From Agromyces italicus DSM 16388 (GTDB lineage: Bacteria > Actinomycetota > Actinomycetes > Actinomycetales > Microbacteriaceae): a stretch of 64,000 bases of DNA. A model generated the notes under the pieces. The model was given only the letters and a program-made list of their open reading frames with translations. It was not told the DNA's origin and made no database searches. The position numbers and the translations under genes are program-made. The DNA lies in NCBI RefSeq assembly GCF_000421545.1, contig NZ_ATXF01000007.1:1-64000 (forward strand). Direction: 5' to 3'. This document shows positions 18,230 to 27,318 of the stretch, in pieces. Every line of letters begins with the position of its first letter. Positions within the stretch are counted from its first letter, which is position 1.

Positions 18230-20758
18230 ATGTTCGAGAGATTCACCGACCGAGCCCGTCGTGTCGTCGTCCTGGCCCAAGAAGAGGCCAAGATGCTCAA
18301 CCACAACTACATCGGCACCGAGCACATCCTGCTCGGCCTCATCCACGAGGGTGAGGGCGTCGCCGCCAAGGCGCTCGAGTCACTCGGAATCTCGCTCGAT
18401 GCCGTGCGCGAGCAGGTCCAGGACATCATCGGCCAGGGCCAGCAGCAGCCGACGGGGCACATCCCCTTCACGCCGCGCGCCAAGAAGGTGCTCGAGCTCT
18501 CGCTCCGCGAGGCGCTGCAGCTGGGCCACAACTACATCGGCACCGAGCACATCCTGCTCGGCCTCATCCGCGAGGGCGAGGGCGTCGCGGCCCAGGTGCT
18601 CGTCAAGCTCGGCGCCGACCTCAACCGGGTGCGCCAGCAGGTCATCCAGCTGCTCTCGGGCTACCAGGGCAAAGAGCAGGTGCAGGTCGGCGCGAACGAG
18701 CAGCAGACCCCGCAGGGCGGATCGCAGATCCTCGACCAGTTCGGCCGCAACCTCACGCAGGCCGCCCGCGAGTCGAAGCTCGACCCGGTCATCGGGCGCG
18801 AGAAAGAGATCGAGCGGGTCATGCAGATCCTCTCGCGCCGCTCGAAGAACAACCCCGTGCTGATCGGCGAGCCGGGCGTCGGCAAGACCGCCGTCGTCGA
18901 GGGCCTCGCGCAGGCCATCGTCAAGGGCGAGGTGCCCGAGACGCTGAAAGACAAGCAGCTCTACTCGCTCGACCTCGGCTCGCTCATCGCCGGCTCGCGC
19001 TACCGCGGCGACTTCGAGGAGCGCCTGAAGAAGGTCACCAAAGAGATCCGCACGCGCGGCGACATCATCGTCTTCATCGACGAGATCCACACCCTCGTGG
19101 GTGCGGGTGCCGCCGAGGGCGCGATCGACGCCGCCTCGATCCTGAAGCCCCTGCTCGCCCGCGGCGAGCTGCAGACCATCGGTGCGACCACGCTCGACGA
19201 GTACCGCAAGCACTTCGAGAAGGACGCCGCGCTCGAGCGCCGCTTCCAGCCGATCCAGGTCGCCGAGCCCTCGCTGCCCCACGCGATCAACATCCTCAAG
19301 GGCCTCCGCGACCGCTACGAGGCGCACCACAAGGTGTCGATCACCGACGGCGCCATCGTCGCCGCGGCGAACCTCGCCGACCGCTACATCTCCGACCGCT
19401 TCCTGCCCGACAAGGCCATCGACCTGATCGACGAGGCGGGCGCGCGCCTGCGCCTCTCGATCCTCTCGTCGCCGCCCGAGCTGCGCGAGTTCGACGAGAA
19501 GATCGCCGTCGTGCGCGCCGCGAAGGAGACCGCGATCGAGGAGCAGGACTTCGAGAAGGCCGCGTCGCTGCGCGACGAGGAGAAGAACCTCCTCGGCGAG
19601 CGGCTGCGTCTCGAGAAGCAGTGGAAGTCGGGCGACGTCAAGACCACCGCGGTCGTCGACGAGGGCCTGATCGCCGAGGTGCTCGCGCAGGCCACCGGCA
19701 TCCCCGTCTTCAAGCTCACCGAAGAGGAGTCGAGCCGGCTCGTCTTCATGGAGAAGGCGCTGCACGAACGCGTCATCGGCCAGGAGGAGGCGATCTCCGC
19801 CCTGTCGAAGACGATCCGCCGCACCCGCGCCGGCCTGAAAGACCCGAAGCGCCCCTCGGGCTCGTTCATCTTCGCTGGTCCCACCGGCGTCGGCAAGACC
19901 GAGCTCGCCAAGGCGCTCGCCGAGTTCCTCTTCGACGACGAGGCGGCGATGATCTCGCTCGACATGTCGGAGTACGGCGAGAAGCACACCGTCTCGCGGC
20001 TCTTCGGCGCCCCGCCCGGGTTCGTCGGCTTCGAAGAGGGCGGCCAGCTCACCGAGAAGGTGCGTCGCAAGCCCTTCAGCGTGGTGCTCTTCGACGAGAT
20101 CGAGAAGGCGCACCCCGACATCTTCAACTCGCTCCTGCAGATCCTCGAGGAGGGTCGCCTGACCGATGGCCAGGGGCGCGTGGTCGACTTCAAGAACACC
20201 GTCATCATCATGACGACGAACCTCGGCACCAAAGACATCTCGAGCGGCCCCGTCGGCTTCGCGCTCGAGGGCGACACCCGTACCGGGTACGACCTCATGC
20301 GCGGCAAGGTCAACGAAGAACTCAAGAAGCACTTCAAGCCCGAGTTCCTGAACCGCGTCGACGAGATCATCGTGTTCCCGCAGCTCTCGAAGCCCGAGCT
20401 GCTGCAGATCGTCGACCTCTTCCTGAAGCGGCTCAGCGAGCGCATGCTCGACCGCGACATGACCGTCGAGCTCACCGTGCCCGCGAAGGAGCGCCTCATC
20501 GAGGTCGGCTTCGACCCGGCGCTCGGCGCCCGGCCGCTGCGCCGTGCGGTGCAGCACGAGATCGAAGACCGCCTGAGCGAGAAGATCCTGCACGGCGAGC
20601 TGAACTCGGGCGACCACGTGCACGTCGACTTCACCGACGGCGAGTTCGTCTTCACCACCACGCAGCGCGAGCTGCCGGTGAGCGTCGGCGTGAACACGAA
20701 CGCCGCGATCGGCACCGGGCCGGCGACGCCCGACCTCGCCGCGGCATCCGGCGAGTAG
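18230..20758 (+). CDS. clpC: ATP-dependent Clp protease ATPase subunit ClpC
   Basis: An 842-residue Hsp100 unfoldase that feeds proteins to ClpP. Two Clp-N repeats (residues 1-145) have [10 protein letters not shown] twice. The first AAA+ module has Walker A GEPGVGKT near 213, a UVR-type middle region near 420-455, and the second module has GPTGVGKT near 550. The start ATG follows GAGGAG. The end (residues 818-842) is a low-complexity tail. The 173 bases upstream hold a short palindrome TCGAT-GT-ATCGA but no ClgR-type box that I can recognise. Confidence 0.97.
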   Translation: MFERFTDRARRVVVLAQEEAKMLNHNYIGTEHILLGLIHEGEGVAAKALESLGISLDAVREQVQDIIGQGQQQPTGHIPFTPRAKKVLELSLREALQLGHNYIGTEHILLGLIREGEGVAAQVLVKLGADLNRVRQQVIQLLSGYQGKEQVQVGANEQQTPQGGSQILDQFGRNLTQAARESKLDPVIGREKEIERVMQILSRRSKNNPVLIGEPGVGKTAVVEGLAQAIVKGEVPETLKDKQLYSLDLGSLIAGSRYRGDFEERLKKVTKEIRTRGDIIVFIDEIHTLVGAGAAEGAIDAASILKPLLARGELQTIGATTLDEYRKHFEKDAALERRFQPIQVAEPSLPHAINILKGLRDRYEAHHKVSITDGAIVAAANLADRYISDRFLPDKAIDLIDEAGARLRLSILSSPPELREFDEKIAVVRAAKETAIEEQDFEKAASLRDEEKNLLGERLRLEKQWKSGDVKTTAVVDEGLIAEVLAQATGIPVFKLTEEESSRLVFMEKALHERVIGQEEAISALSKTIRRTRAGLKDPKRPSGSFIFAGPTGVGKTELAKALAEFLFDDEAAMISLDMSEYGEKHTVSRLFGAPPGFVGFEEGGQLTEKVRRKPFSVVLFDEIEKAHPDIFNSLLQILEEGRLTDGQGRVVDFKNTVIIMTTNLGTKDISSGPVGFALEGDTRTGYDLMRGKVNEELKKHFKPEFLNRVDEIIVFPQLSKPELLQIVDLFLKRLSERMLDRDMTVELTVPAKERLIEVGFDPALGARPLRRAVQHEIEDRLSEKILHGELNSGDHVHVDFTDGEFVFTTTQRELPVSVGVNTNAAIGTGPATPDLAAASGE

Positions 20759-20770
20759 ACGCGAACGATA

Positions 20771-20804
20771 CGAGGGGGCGGATGCCGCGGCATCCGCCCC
20801 CTCG
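20771..20804. terminator. perfect 34-base palindrome after clpC
   Basis: CGAGGGGGCGGATGCC is followed directly by its exact reverse complement, 13 bases after the clpC stop. No T run follows. It is a strong hairpin and the likely end of the clpC transcript. Confidence 0.6.
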
Positions 20805-20859
20805 TCGCGCCACCCCGCCCGCCCCGTGTTCGTCTGGCGAAGAAGGTGTGTGGCGGGAA

Positions 20860-20865
20860 TACGAT
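20860..20865 (+). promoter_or_regulatory. -10 element of argA (leaderless)
   Basis: TACGAT, six bases (GAACGG), then ATG 20872. Confidence 0.5.
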
Positions 20866-20871
20866 GAACGG

Positions 20872-21378
20872 ATGACGACCGAGTTCCACGTGCGACGGGC
20901 GCGCACGAGCGATGTGCCGAAGATCATCGACGTGGTGGAGCCGCTCGTCGGCCGACGAATCCTGCTCGGCAAGGAGCGGGTCGACCTGTACGGGGCGATC
21001 CAGGAGTTCCGCGTCGCGGAGGCCTCCGACGGGCGTGTGATCGGCGCCGGCGCGCTGCACGTCATGTGGGAGGATCTCGGCGAGGTGCGCACCCTCGCCG
21101 TCGACGACGCCTGGCTCGGCAAGGGCGTCGGGCACGCACTGCTCGACAGCCTCGAACAGGAGGCGCGCGAGCTCGGGTTGAGCCGGCTGTTCTGCCTCAC
21201 GTTCGAGACCTCGTTCTTCGGACGCCACGGCTTCGAGGACATGGGCGCCGAGACGGTCGCGCCCGAGGTCTACGCCGAACTCGTGCGCTCGCACGACGAA
21301 GGCGTGGCCGAGTTCCTCGACCTCGCGCGGGTCAAGCAGAACACGCTCGGCAACACGCGCATGCTGAAGCGGCTCTGA
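20872..21378 (+). CDS. argA: amino-acid N-acetyltransferase (N-acetylglutamate synthase, GNAT type)
   Basis: Acetylates glutamate with acetyl-CoA, the first step of arginine synthesis. The 168-residue protein closely follows the short actinobacterial ArgA type (as in Mycobacterium tuberculosis Rv2747): RRARTSDVP at the start, GALHVMWEDLGEVRTLAV, acetyl-CoA loop GKGVGHALLDSL and the diagnostic tail EFLDLARVKQNTLGN. There is no carbamate-kinase-like domain, unlike enterobacterial ArgA. The leaderless -10 six bases upstream supports the start. Confidence 0.88.
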   Translation: MTTEFHVRRARTSDVPKIIDVVEPLVGRRILLGKERVDLYGAIQEFRVAEASDGRVIGAGALHVMWEDLGEVRTLAVDDAWLGKGVGHALLDSLEQEARELGLSRLFCLTFETSFFGRHGFEDMGAETVAPEVYAELVRSHDEGVAEFLDLARVKQNTLGNTRMLKRL

Positions 21379-21428
21379 GCTCACTCCGGCGCGCCGCGCG
21401 GATGCCTCGGGGCGAGCCCCTGCGGCCG

Positions 21429-21434
21429 TACCCT
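21429..21434 (+). promoter_or_regulatory. -10 element of the 21441 gene (leaderless)
   Basis: TACCCT, six bases (GTGAGC), then ATG 21441. Confidence 0.45.
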
Positions 21435-21440
21435 GTGAGC

Positions 21441-22070
21441 ATGTCGACGAATTCCGAACCCTCCGGGCGCCAGACGCCGCAGGTGTATCGTCGGCGCCGA
21501 CTCCTCGTGCTGCTCGGAATCGTCGCCGTCGTCGTCGCGATCGTGCTGATCATCGTGCGGCCGGGTGCGAGCTCCGGAGACGAGGGCTCGCAGAGCGCAC
21601 CCCCGGCCTCCGAGTCGGCGGCACCCGAGACGGCGATCCCGACCGAGCCGACCGCGGTCGACGGCGACCCGTGCGGGCCAGAGCAGATCACCGTCGAGGC
21701 GATCACCGACAAGAGCTCGTACGCGGCGGATGAGCAGCCGCAGCTCTCGGTGACGATCACGAACACCGGCAAGAATGTGTGCGTGCTGAACGCCGGGACG
21801 AAGGCGCAGGTCTTCACGGTGACGAGCGGCGACGAGGTCTACTGGACGTCGACCGATTGCCAGACCGACCCGGTCGATGCCGAGGTGTCGCTCACACCCG
21901 GAACGCCGATCAGCTCGAGCGCCCCCATCGTCTGGGACCGCACCCGCTCGAACCCCGAGACCTGCACCGGTCCGCGTGAGACCGTGCCCGGCGGCGGTGC
22001 GTCGTACCACCTCGCGGTCGCCGTCGACGGATTCGAGTCGGCCGAGCAGAAGCAGTTCCTGCTGTACTGA
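21441..22070 (+). CDS. membrane-anchored extracytoplasmic protein
   Basis: A 209-residue protein: a cytoplasmic N-terminus (1-22), one helix (about 23-42, RLLVLLGIVAVVVAIVLIIV), a Ser/Glu/Ala/Pro linker (43-75) and an outer beta-rich domain. The domain holds QPQLSVTITNTGKNVCVLN and four cysteines (DPCGPEQ, NVCVLN, TDCQTD, ETCTGP). It recalls small carbohydrate-binding-like Ig modules of actinobacteria, but I do not recognise a family. Function unknown. Confidence 0.7.
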   Translation: MSTNSEPSGRQTPQVYRRRRLLVLLGIVAVVVAIVLIIVRPGASSGDEGSQSAPPASESAAPETAIPTEPTAVDGDPCGPEQITVEAITDKSSYAADEQPQLSVTITNTGKNVCVLNAGTKAQVFTVTSGDEVYWTSTDCQTDPVDAEVSLTPGTPISSSAPIVWDRTRSNPETCTGPRETVPGGGASYHLAVAVDGFESAEQKQFLLY

Positions 22071-22141
22071 GCGGGCGTCGCGGTCGGGCGCATCCCCCAG
22101 GAGCGGCAGGGCGGGCGTGCCGAGCAGCGGCGAACGCTCGG

Positions 22142-22147
22142 TAGCCT
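22142..22147 (+). promoter_or_regulatory. -10 element of the 22154 gene (leaderless)
   Basis: TAGCCT, six bases (TGAGGC), then ATG 22154. Confidence 0.5.
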
Positions 22148-22153
22148 TGAGGC

Positions 22154-22564
22154 ATGGCAGGCAAGGCACGCAAGAAGCCCGCGGGCGACCCGCTCGAGTT
22201 CCGATCCCAGGCACTCGCCGAGGCGCTCGAACGCCAGGACATGGCGGCCGTCGCCCTCGCGTTGCGCAACGGCAACACGGTCGTGCCCCTCATCAAGCCG
22301 GGGCCGCGCGACAAGCCGCTCGACGGCGGCGAGGTCTGGACGTTCCGCGACCCGAAGACGGGGGAGGTCGCGCTGCTGCTCTTCAGCGACGCCGCGAACA
22401 AGCCGGCGAACCTGCCGCCGGCCGTGGGCCTGCAGAGCCCGGGGTGGTTGCGCGCATTCTTGAAGCGACACGAGTCGACGATCACCACGGTGTTCCTCGA
22501 CATCGCCGGACCGCACCCGATGCAGGCACCGCCCGGCGAGCTGTTGCGGGCGCTCGACGCCTGA
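22154..22564 (+). CDS. SseB-family-like protein
   Basis: A 136-residue cytoplasmic protein. The end (VFLDIAGPHPMQAPPGELLRAL) and the middle (EVALLLFSDAANKPANLP) resemble the SseB N-terminal domain, a family of uncertain role. It converges on radA with only nine bases between the two stop codons. Confidence 0.6.
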   Translation: MAGKARKKPAGDPLEFRSQALAEALERQDMAAVALALRNGNTVVPLIKPGPRDKPLDGGEVWTFRDPKTGEVALLLFSDAANKPANLPPAVGLQSPGWLRAFLKRHESTITTVFLDIAGPHPMQAPPGELLRALDA

Positions 22565-22573
22565 CTCGGTCGC

Positions 22574-23938
22574 TCAGAACGCCGCGTCGAGCTCGCGCGC
22601 GCGAGCGTCGTCGGCGACGAGCATCGCCCGGGTGACGGCCGCTCGCACGCTGCCCGCCTCGACGTCGAGGATGGTCGTGTAACCCAACCGGCGCGCTTCG
22701 GCCGCCCGCTGCTTGGCCGCGGTGACGGGGCGCACCTCGCCAGCGAGGCTGATCTCGCCGAAGGCGGCGAGTTCGTGCGGCACCGCGGCGTCGCGCATGG
22801 CTGAGGCGATGGCGACGGCGATGGCGAGGTCTGCGCCGGGTTCGCTCAGCTTCACCCCGCCGACGGTCGAGACGTAGACGTCGTGCTCGCCGAGCGCCTT
22901 GAGGCCGGCGCGGCGCTCGAGCACGGCGATGATCATCGCGACGCGGGCCGGGTCGACCCCGTTGACCACCCGGCGCGGTTGCGGCGCCTTCGTCGACACG
23001 ACGAGCGCCTGCACCTCGACGGGGAGCGCACGACGGCCCTCGAGCGCGACGGTGACGCAGGTGCCGCTCACGAGGCTGCGGCCGCTCGAGAGGAAGAGGC
23101 CCGAGGGGTCGGGCACCTCGGCGATGCCATCGCCCGTCATCTCGAAGCAACCGACCTCGTCGGTGGGCCCGAAGCGGTTCTTGAGCGCTCGCACGAAGCG
23201 CAGCGCGGTCTGCCGGTCGCCCTCGAACTGGCAGACGACGTCGACGAGGTGCTCGAGCAGGCGTGGGCCCGCGATGGAGCCGTCTTTGGTGACGTGCCCG
23301 ACGAGCAGCACGGGCAGCTGCCGCTCTTTCGCGACCCGGATGAGGGTCGACGCGACCTCGCGCACCTGGCTCGGCTGGCCCGGCAGCCCGTCGGAGAGCG
23401 AGGACGACACCGTCTGCACGGAGTCGACGATGAGGAGGTCGGGGCGGGTGACGTCGACCTGCCCGAGGATGGTCGCGAGGTCGGTCTCGGCGGCGAGGTA
23501 GAGCTCGCCGTGCAGGGCGCCCGTGCGGCCGGCTCGCAGCCGAACCTGGGCCACAGACTCCTCCGCGGTGACGTAGAGCACGCGGCGGCCGGTCGCGGCG
23601 ACGCGGGCGGCGACCTCGAGCAGCAGCGTCGACTTGCCGACGCCGGGCTCGCCCGACAGCAGGATCGCGGCACCTGCGACGATGCCGCCGCCGAGCACCC
23701 GGTCGAACTCGCCGATGCCGCTCGGCCGGTGGGCGGCATCGCTCGTCTCGACGTCGACGATCGGCCGGGCGGCGCGGGCTTCGCCGAGCTGGACGGCCTG
23801 CACGGCGCGCACGATGCCGGTCTTCTCGGCCGCCTCGACGACCGTGCCCCACTGCTGGCACTCGACGCAGCGACCGACCCACTTGACGGTCGACCACCCG
23901 CACTCGGTGCAACGGAACGCGGTGGTGGGTCGGGCCAT
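22574..23938 (-). CDS. radA: DNA repair protein RadA
   Basis: A RecA-like ATPase that promotes branch migration and 3-strand exchange in recombination. The 454 residues match the family. N-terminal zinc finger: C10, C13, C24, C27. Walker A is GEPGVGKST near residue 99. The RadA-specific KNRFG motif lies near residue 253. The Lon-protease-like C-terminal domain contains EPGADLAIAVAIASA. TAGTCT lies six bases before the ATG. Confidence 0.96.
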   Translation of the reverse strand: MARPTTAFRCTECGWSTVKWVGRCVECQQWGTVVEAAEKTGIVRAVQAVQLGEARAARPIVDVETSDAAHRPSGIGEFDRVLGGGIVAGAAILLSGEPGVGKSTLLLEVAARVAATGRRVLYVTAEESVAQVRLRAGRTGALHGELYLAAETDLATILGQVDVTRPDLLIVDSVQTVSSSLSDGLPGQPSQVREVASTLIRVAKERQLPVLLVGHVTKDGSIAGPRLLEHLVDVVCQFEGDRQTALRFVRALKNRFGPTDEVGCFEMTGDGIAEVPDPSGLFLSSGRSLVSGTCVTVALEGRRALPVEVQALVVSTKAPQPRRVVNGVDPARVAMIIAVLERRAGLKALGEHDVYVSTVGGVKLSEPGADLAIAVAIASAMRDAAVPHELAAFGEISLAGEVRPVTAAKQRAAEARRLGYTTILDVEAGSVRAAVTRAMLVADDARARELDAAF

Positions 23939-23944
23939 GCCCCG

Positions 23945-23950
23945 AGACTA
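23945..23950 (-). promoter_or_regulatory. -10 element of radA (leaderless)
   Basis: TAGTCT on the minus strand, six bases (CGGGGC), then ATG 23938. No Shine-Dalgarno. Confidence 0.55.
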
Positions 23951-24784
23951 CCCGCGGGCTCCGACATCGACGGAGGCGGCGACGGCGACCGGGGCGAGGC
24001 GGCCGGTCGCGAGCGCGTCAAGCCGCGCACCCACGTGCGGCCGGAACGCCTCGGCCCACACGGCGTATCCGCGGTCGTTCGGGTGGAACATGTCGCGCGC
24101 GAACTGCGTCAGGATGCCGGGCAGACCCTGACGGCGGGTCGCCTCGTGCAGCGGCGCGACCGCGAGTCCGCGCGAGCGGGCGGCGGCGCGGAGCATCCGA
24201 TTCGCCTCGGCGACCCTGCGCTCGTTGCGCGGGAAGTGAAAGCAGGGCAGCTCGCCGACGATCGCGTGCTCGGGAAGCTCGTCGAGAATCGTCCGCAGGT
24301 GGCGGTCGAAGGCCGCGGCATCCCAGCCGGCGATGTCGTTGGCGCCGATCGCGACCGTGACGACGTCGGGCGAGAGGCTGCGCAGGCGCGGCAGCTGGTC
24401 GCGCACCGCGAGCGCGGTGGTCGCGCCCGAGACACTGAGGTTCACGGTGCGGATGCTGCGCGCCGACGCCGCCCGCATCGCCTCCGCGAGCACGCCGACG
24501 TAGCTTCGGTCGGGTCGCGACGCACCGATGCCCTGGGCCGCCGAGTCGCCGAGGGCGACATAGAGCAGCTCGCCCTCGGCCGCACCGTGTTCGCGCCACC
24601 ATTTCGAGTGCACCGGCAGGGTGTCGTCGAGTGCCGAGCGGCGGAGCTCCACCTGCGCGCGGAAGGGGCGCACGCCCGCGGTGCCGAGCACCGTCGACAT
24701 CGCGAGCGAGGTGCCCGCGGCGAGGGCGCGCGCCGAGCCGCGCGGCCGGGGCGGCGCGAGCGCGGTGGCGAGGGCGGTGGTCAT
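23948..24784 (-). CDS. SGNH/GDSL hydrolase family protein
   Basis: A 278-residue esterase-like protein. The blocks are GDSAAQG (catalytic Ser), the Gly of SVSGATT, GANDIAG (Asn) and MFHPNDRGY (catalytic Asp/His region). The N-terminus has a mildly hydrophobic segment (residues 18-36) but no clear signal peptide. The substrate cannot be inferred. The gene end overlaps the proposed radA -10 region. Confidence 0.85.
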   Translation of the reverse strand: MTTALATALAPPRPRGSARALAAGTSLAMSTVLGTAGVRPFRAQVELRRSALDDTLPVHSKWWREHGAAEGELLYVALGDSAAQGIGASRPDRSYVGVLAEAMRAASARSIRTVNLSVSGATTALAVRDQLPRLRSLSPDVVTVAIGANDIAGWDAAAFDRHLRTILDELPEHAIVGELPCFHFPRNERRVAEANRMLRAAARSRGLAVAPLHEATRRQGLPGILTQFARDMFHPNDRGYAVWAEAFRPHVGARLDALATGRLAPVAVAASVDVGARG

Positions 24785-24790
24785 GTCGAG

Positions 24791-24796
24791 ACGCTA
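24791..24796 (-). promoter_or_regulatory. -10 element of the SGNH hydrolase gene (leaderless)
   Basis: TAGCGT, six bases (CTCGAC), then ATG 24784. Confidence 0.5.
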
Positions 24797-24910
24797 TCCG
24801 TGCCCGCTTCGAGTCGACTGGGCGCCGGCTGGGGGCCGGCTGGGCTTTCGATGACGAAGGGATCACGGCTCGTTTTGGCAGTCTTGCCCTCGTCGCCTAC
24901 TATTGATCCC

Positions 24911-25000
24911 GGTACCGTGTCCGAGCGGCCGAAGGTGCAACTCTCGAAAAGTTGTGTGCGTGAAAGCGCACCGTGGGTTCAAATCCCACCGGTACCGCCA
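24911..25000 (+). tRNA. tRNA-Ser (anticodon CGA)
   Basis: A 90-base class II tRNA. Acceptor arm GGTACCG (24911-24917) pairs with CGGTACC (24990-24996). The anticodon arm is CAACT-CTCGAAA-AGTTG, giving anticodon CGA, which reads UCG. A long variable arm and the T arm GGGTTCAAATCCC follow. Discriminator G and an encoded CCA end the gene. Confidence 0.96.
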
Positions 25001-25002
25001 CA

Positions 25003-25036
25003 GAACCCCGCGATCGTATGATCGCGGGGTTCATTG
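25003..25036 (+). terminator. intrinsic terminator after tRNA-Ser
   Basis: A perfect 13-base stem (GAACCCCGCGATC, 25003-25015, with 25020-25032), GTAT loop, then ATTG. It starts three bases after the CCA of the tRNA. Confidence 0.85.
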
Positions 25037-25052
25037 TTTCTCGGGAGGCCGA

Positions 25053-25631
25053 ATGTTCGACGCGGTGGAACTCGACGACGGGGTCGTCATGCGGCTCGTC
25101 GCCGCGGGCGACGGACCCGCACTCGCCGCGGCCTACACGCGCAATCGGGAGCACCTGGCCCCGTGGGAGCCGCTGCGCACACCCGAGTTCTTCACCGCGT
25201 CCTGGCACCACCGCGACGTCGCAGGGGCGATGGCGCGCCTGGGGGCCGGCACCTCGGTGCCGTTCGTGCTCGTGCGGGGCGAGGAGATCGTCGGCCGGGT
25301 GAACCTCTCGGATCTCGTGCGCGGGGTGTTCGAGAACGCCAACCTCGGCTACTGGGTCGACGAGCGGTTCGTCGGGCGCGGGCTCGCCACGAAGGCGGTC
25401 GGCATGGCCGTGCACCACGCGCGTGCAGCCGGCCTGCATCGGGTGCAGGCCGGCGCGCTCGTGCACAACACGGGCTCGCAGCGGGTGCTCGAGCGCAACG
25501 GCTTCGAACGCTTCGGGCTCGCCCGCCGCTACCTCCGCATCGCGGGGGGAGTGGCAGGACCACGTGATGTACGAGCGCCTGCTCGACGAATGAATCGGGG
25601 CGCCGGGCATGTCTCAGGCCGCCGGTGGTAA
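25053..25631 (+). CDS. RimJ/RimL-like GNAT acetyltransferase, apparently frameshifted near the C-terminus
   Basis: The N-terminal 165 residues are a normal RimJ/RimL-type GNAT (VVMRLVAAGDGPALAAAY, LGYWVDERFVGRGLATKAV, HNTGSQRVLERNGF, RRYLRIAG). The frame then leaves the family pattern and ends in unrelated residues at 25631. Removing one G from the six-G run at 25544-25549 restores the expected ending, AGEWQDHVMYERLLDE, with a stop at 25591-25593 and a 179-residue product. The gene is therefore either frameshifted or carries a base-calling error in the run. Start: ATG after GGGAGG. Substrate unknown. Confidence 0.8.
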   Translation: MFDAVELDDGVVMRLVAAGDGPALAAAYTRNREHLAPWEPLRTPEFFTASWHHRDVAGAMARLGAGTSVPFVLVRGEEIVGRVNLSDLVRGVFENANLGYWVDERFVGRGLATKAVGMAVHHARAAGLHRVQAGALVHNTGSQRVLERNGFERFGLARRYLRIAGGVAGPRDVRAPARRMNRGAGHVSGRRW

Positions 25632-25656
25632 CGTGACTGCGTCGGGAGGAGGCATC

Positions 25657-25950
25657 GTGATCGAGTTCGTCGGCGCGCTCCTCCGTTCTGTGCAGGCCTC
25701 GCTCGAGCTCTCGCTCGCGTCGAACGGCGTGCTCGCCGTGCTCCTCGTGGGTGTCGTCGGCGTCGCGGCGGTCGCGCTCGTGGTCGTCGCATGTCGCGCG
25801 ATGCCGGCGCTCGTCGCGGCCGACGCGAGCGGCGCCGCGCGCCGGCTCCGGCAGACCGCCGACCCCGGGCTCCTGCTCTCCCAGAGCGACCCCGACGCGC
25901 CGGGGCGTGCCCGGCCGAGGGCGCCGGGTCGCGGCCTCGCGGCCGCGTAG
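25657..25950 (+). CDS. small membrane protein next to YidC (possibly DUF6412)
   Basis: A 97-residue protein with one long hydrophobic region (about residues 22-45) and a basic Pro/Arg-rich tail. GTG 25657 is preferred because GGGAGGAGG precedes it; in-frame ATG 25609 would overlap the GNAT gene. In related actinobacteria a DUF6412 protein sits beside the YidC paralogue, and this one fits that position; the family call is tentative. Confidence 0.55.
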   Translation: MIEFVGALLRSVQASLELSLASNGVLAVLLVGVVGVAAVALVVVACRAMPALVAADASGAARRLRQTADPGLLLSQSDPDAPGRARPRAPGRGLAAA

Positions 25951-26082
25951 CGCCCTCTCGCCTCCGCCGAGCCCCGCCCGTCGTGTCAGACGTGCGCCGC
26001 CGGCGACTCCTCGGCGATGTTCGGCGTCCCGTCGCGGCCAGACGGACCCCGTTTCGCCGACCGCAAAGGACGCTCACCCGCC

Positions 26083-26874
26083 ATGGATCTCTACGCCTTC
26101 CCGCCCCTCGCCGCCCTCCTCGACGGTGCGCACGCCGTGCTCATGGGCCTCGCCGACCTGATCGCACCGTTCACGGGCGCCGCGAGCGCCGCCGCCGCGA
26201 TCGTGCTCGTGACCCTGCTCGTCCGCACCGCGCTCATCCCCGTGGGCGTCGCGCAGGCCAAGGCCGAGCAGGGGCGTGCCCGGCTCGCACCGCGGCTGGC
26301 CGAGCTGCAGCGCACGCACGCCAAGAACCCCGAACGACTGCAGCGAGAGATGATGGCGCTCTACCGCGACGAGGGCACGAGCCCGTTCGCGGGCTGTCTG
26401 CCGATGCTCGCCCAGGCCCCCGTCGTCGGCGTCATCTACGCCCTGTTCATCCTCCCGACGATCGCCGGACACGCGAATGCGCTGCTGCAGGAGACGCTCG
26501 CGGGTGTCCCGCTCGGCACGAGTCTCGCGGGCTCGATCGTCGACGGCACGCTCACGCCAGGGGGGCTCGCGGTGTTCGCCACGATCATCCTCTCGATCGC
26601 GCTCGTCGGCGAGGTGACGCGGCGGGTGTTCCGCGCGCAGGCGAACGGCGCGGCGAACGCGGCCGACGGCGCGGCGAACGCGGCATCCCCGTCGCCGCTC
26701 GCCACCGCCGGCGCCCAGCGGATGCTCGGCCTCCTGCAATTCGTCACCGCGATCATCGCGGTGTTCGTGCCGCTCGCGGCGGGTCTCTACCTGCTCGTCA
26801 CCGTCGCATGGACGCTCGCGCAGCGGGTGCTGCTGCGTCGCGTGTACCCGCTCCCGCAGCCGAATCCCGCCTGA
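26083..26874 (+). CDS. YidC/Oxa1-family membrane protein insertase (short paralogue)
   Basis: Helps membrane proteins fold into the lipid bilayer. The 263 residues lack the long periplasmic domain of proteobacterial YidC. The Oxa1 core is visible: a first core helix with the conserved Arg (AAAAIVLVTLLVRTALIPVGV), the cytoplasmic hairpin (LQRTHAKNPERLQREMMALYRDEG), then SPFAGCLPMLAQAPVVGVIYALF. An insert of AANGAANAADG-like residues (about 185-205) lies between late helices. Start ATG after AAAGGA. The main yidC next to rpmH and rnpA would be elsewhere. Confidence 0.85.
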   Translation: MDLYAFPPLAALLDGAHAVLMGLADLIAPFTGAASAAAAIVLVTLLVRTALIPVGVAQAKAEQGRARLAPRLAELQRTHAKNPERLQREMMALYRDEGTSPFAGCLPMLAQAPVVGVIYALFILPTIAGHANALLQETLAGVPLGTSLAGSIVDGTLTPGGLAVFATIILSIALVGEVTRRVFRAQANGAANAADGAANAASPSPLATAGAQRMLGLLQFVTAIIAVFVPLAAGLYLLVTVAWTLAQRVLLRRVYPLPQPNPA

Positions 26875-26979
26875 TCCGTGCGCGTCGAACGCCCGGGGCG
26901 TGCGGCCGACACGCGCGACAAGGGCTTGCCCAGCTGGTCTCGCGGTGCCAACGTTGGAGGATCGAACGAAGGAGCAACC

Positions 26980-27252
26980 ATGAGTTTCCTCGCGTTTCTG
27001 ATCCTCGGCCTGATCGCCGGGGCCATCGCCAAGCTGATCCTGCCAGGCAATCAGGCGGGCGGCTGGTTCGTCACCCTGCTGCTCGGCGTCGTCGGGGCCC
27101 TCCTCGGCGGCTGGCTCGGCAGCCTCATCCTCAACCGCCCCTTGACGGAGTTCTGGGACCTCGGCACGTGGCTCCTCGCGATCGGCGGCTCGATCATCGT
27201 GCTGCTCATCTGGGGTCTGGTCACGCGCGGAAGCCGGAACAGCGCGGCCTGA
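26980..27252 (+). CDS. GlsB/YeaQ/YmgE family stress-response membrane protein
   Basis: A 90-residue protein with three glycine-rich helices (FLILGLIAGAIAKLILPG, TLLLGVVGALLGGWLG, LLAIGGSIIVLLIWGL), the pattern of this transglycosylase-associated family. The start ATG follows GAAGGAG; an upstream in-frame extension is unsupported. A strong hairpin terminates the gene. Confidence 0.85.
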   Translation: MSFLAFLILGLIAGAIAKLILPGNQAGGWFVTLLLGVVGALLGGWLGSLILNRPLTEFWDLGTWLLAIGGSIIVLLIWGLVTRGSRNSAA

Positions 27253-27261
27253 TCGCCGTCG

Positions 27262-27297
27262 GCGAAGGCGGATGCCCCGTGCGGCATCCGCTTTCGC
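27262..27297. terminator. terminator hairpin between convergent genes
   Basis: GCGAAGGCGGATGCC (27262-27276) pairs over 15 bases, one mismatch, with 27283-27297, loop CCGTGC. It lies 10 bases after the GlsB-like stop and before the convergent amidotransferase end. Confidence 0.65.
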
Positions 27298-27318
27298 TGC
27301 GGCGCGTACCGCGCCGGT

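Noticed and set aside
25609-25656. ATG 25609 as the start of the small membrane protein before yidC
   Set aside because: It would overlap the end of the GNAT gene and lacks a ribosome site, whereas GTG 25657 follows GGGAGGAGG.
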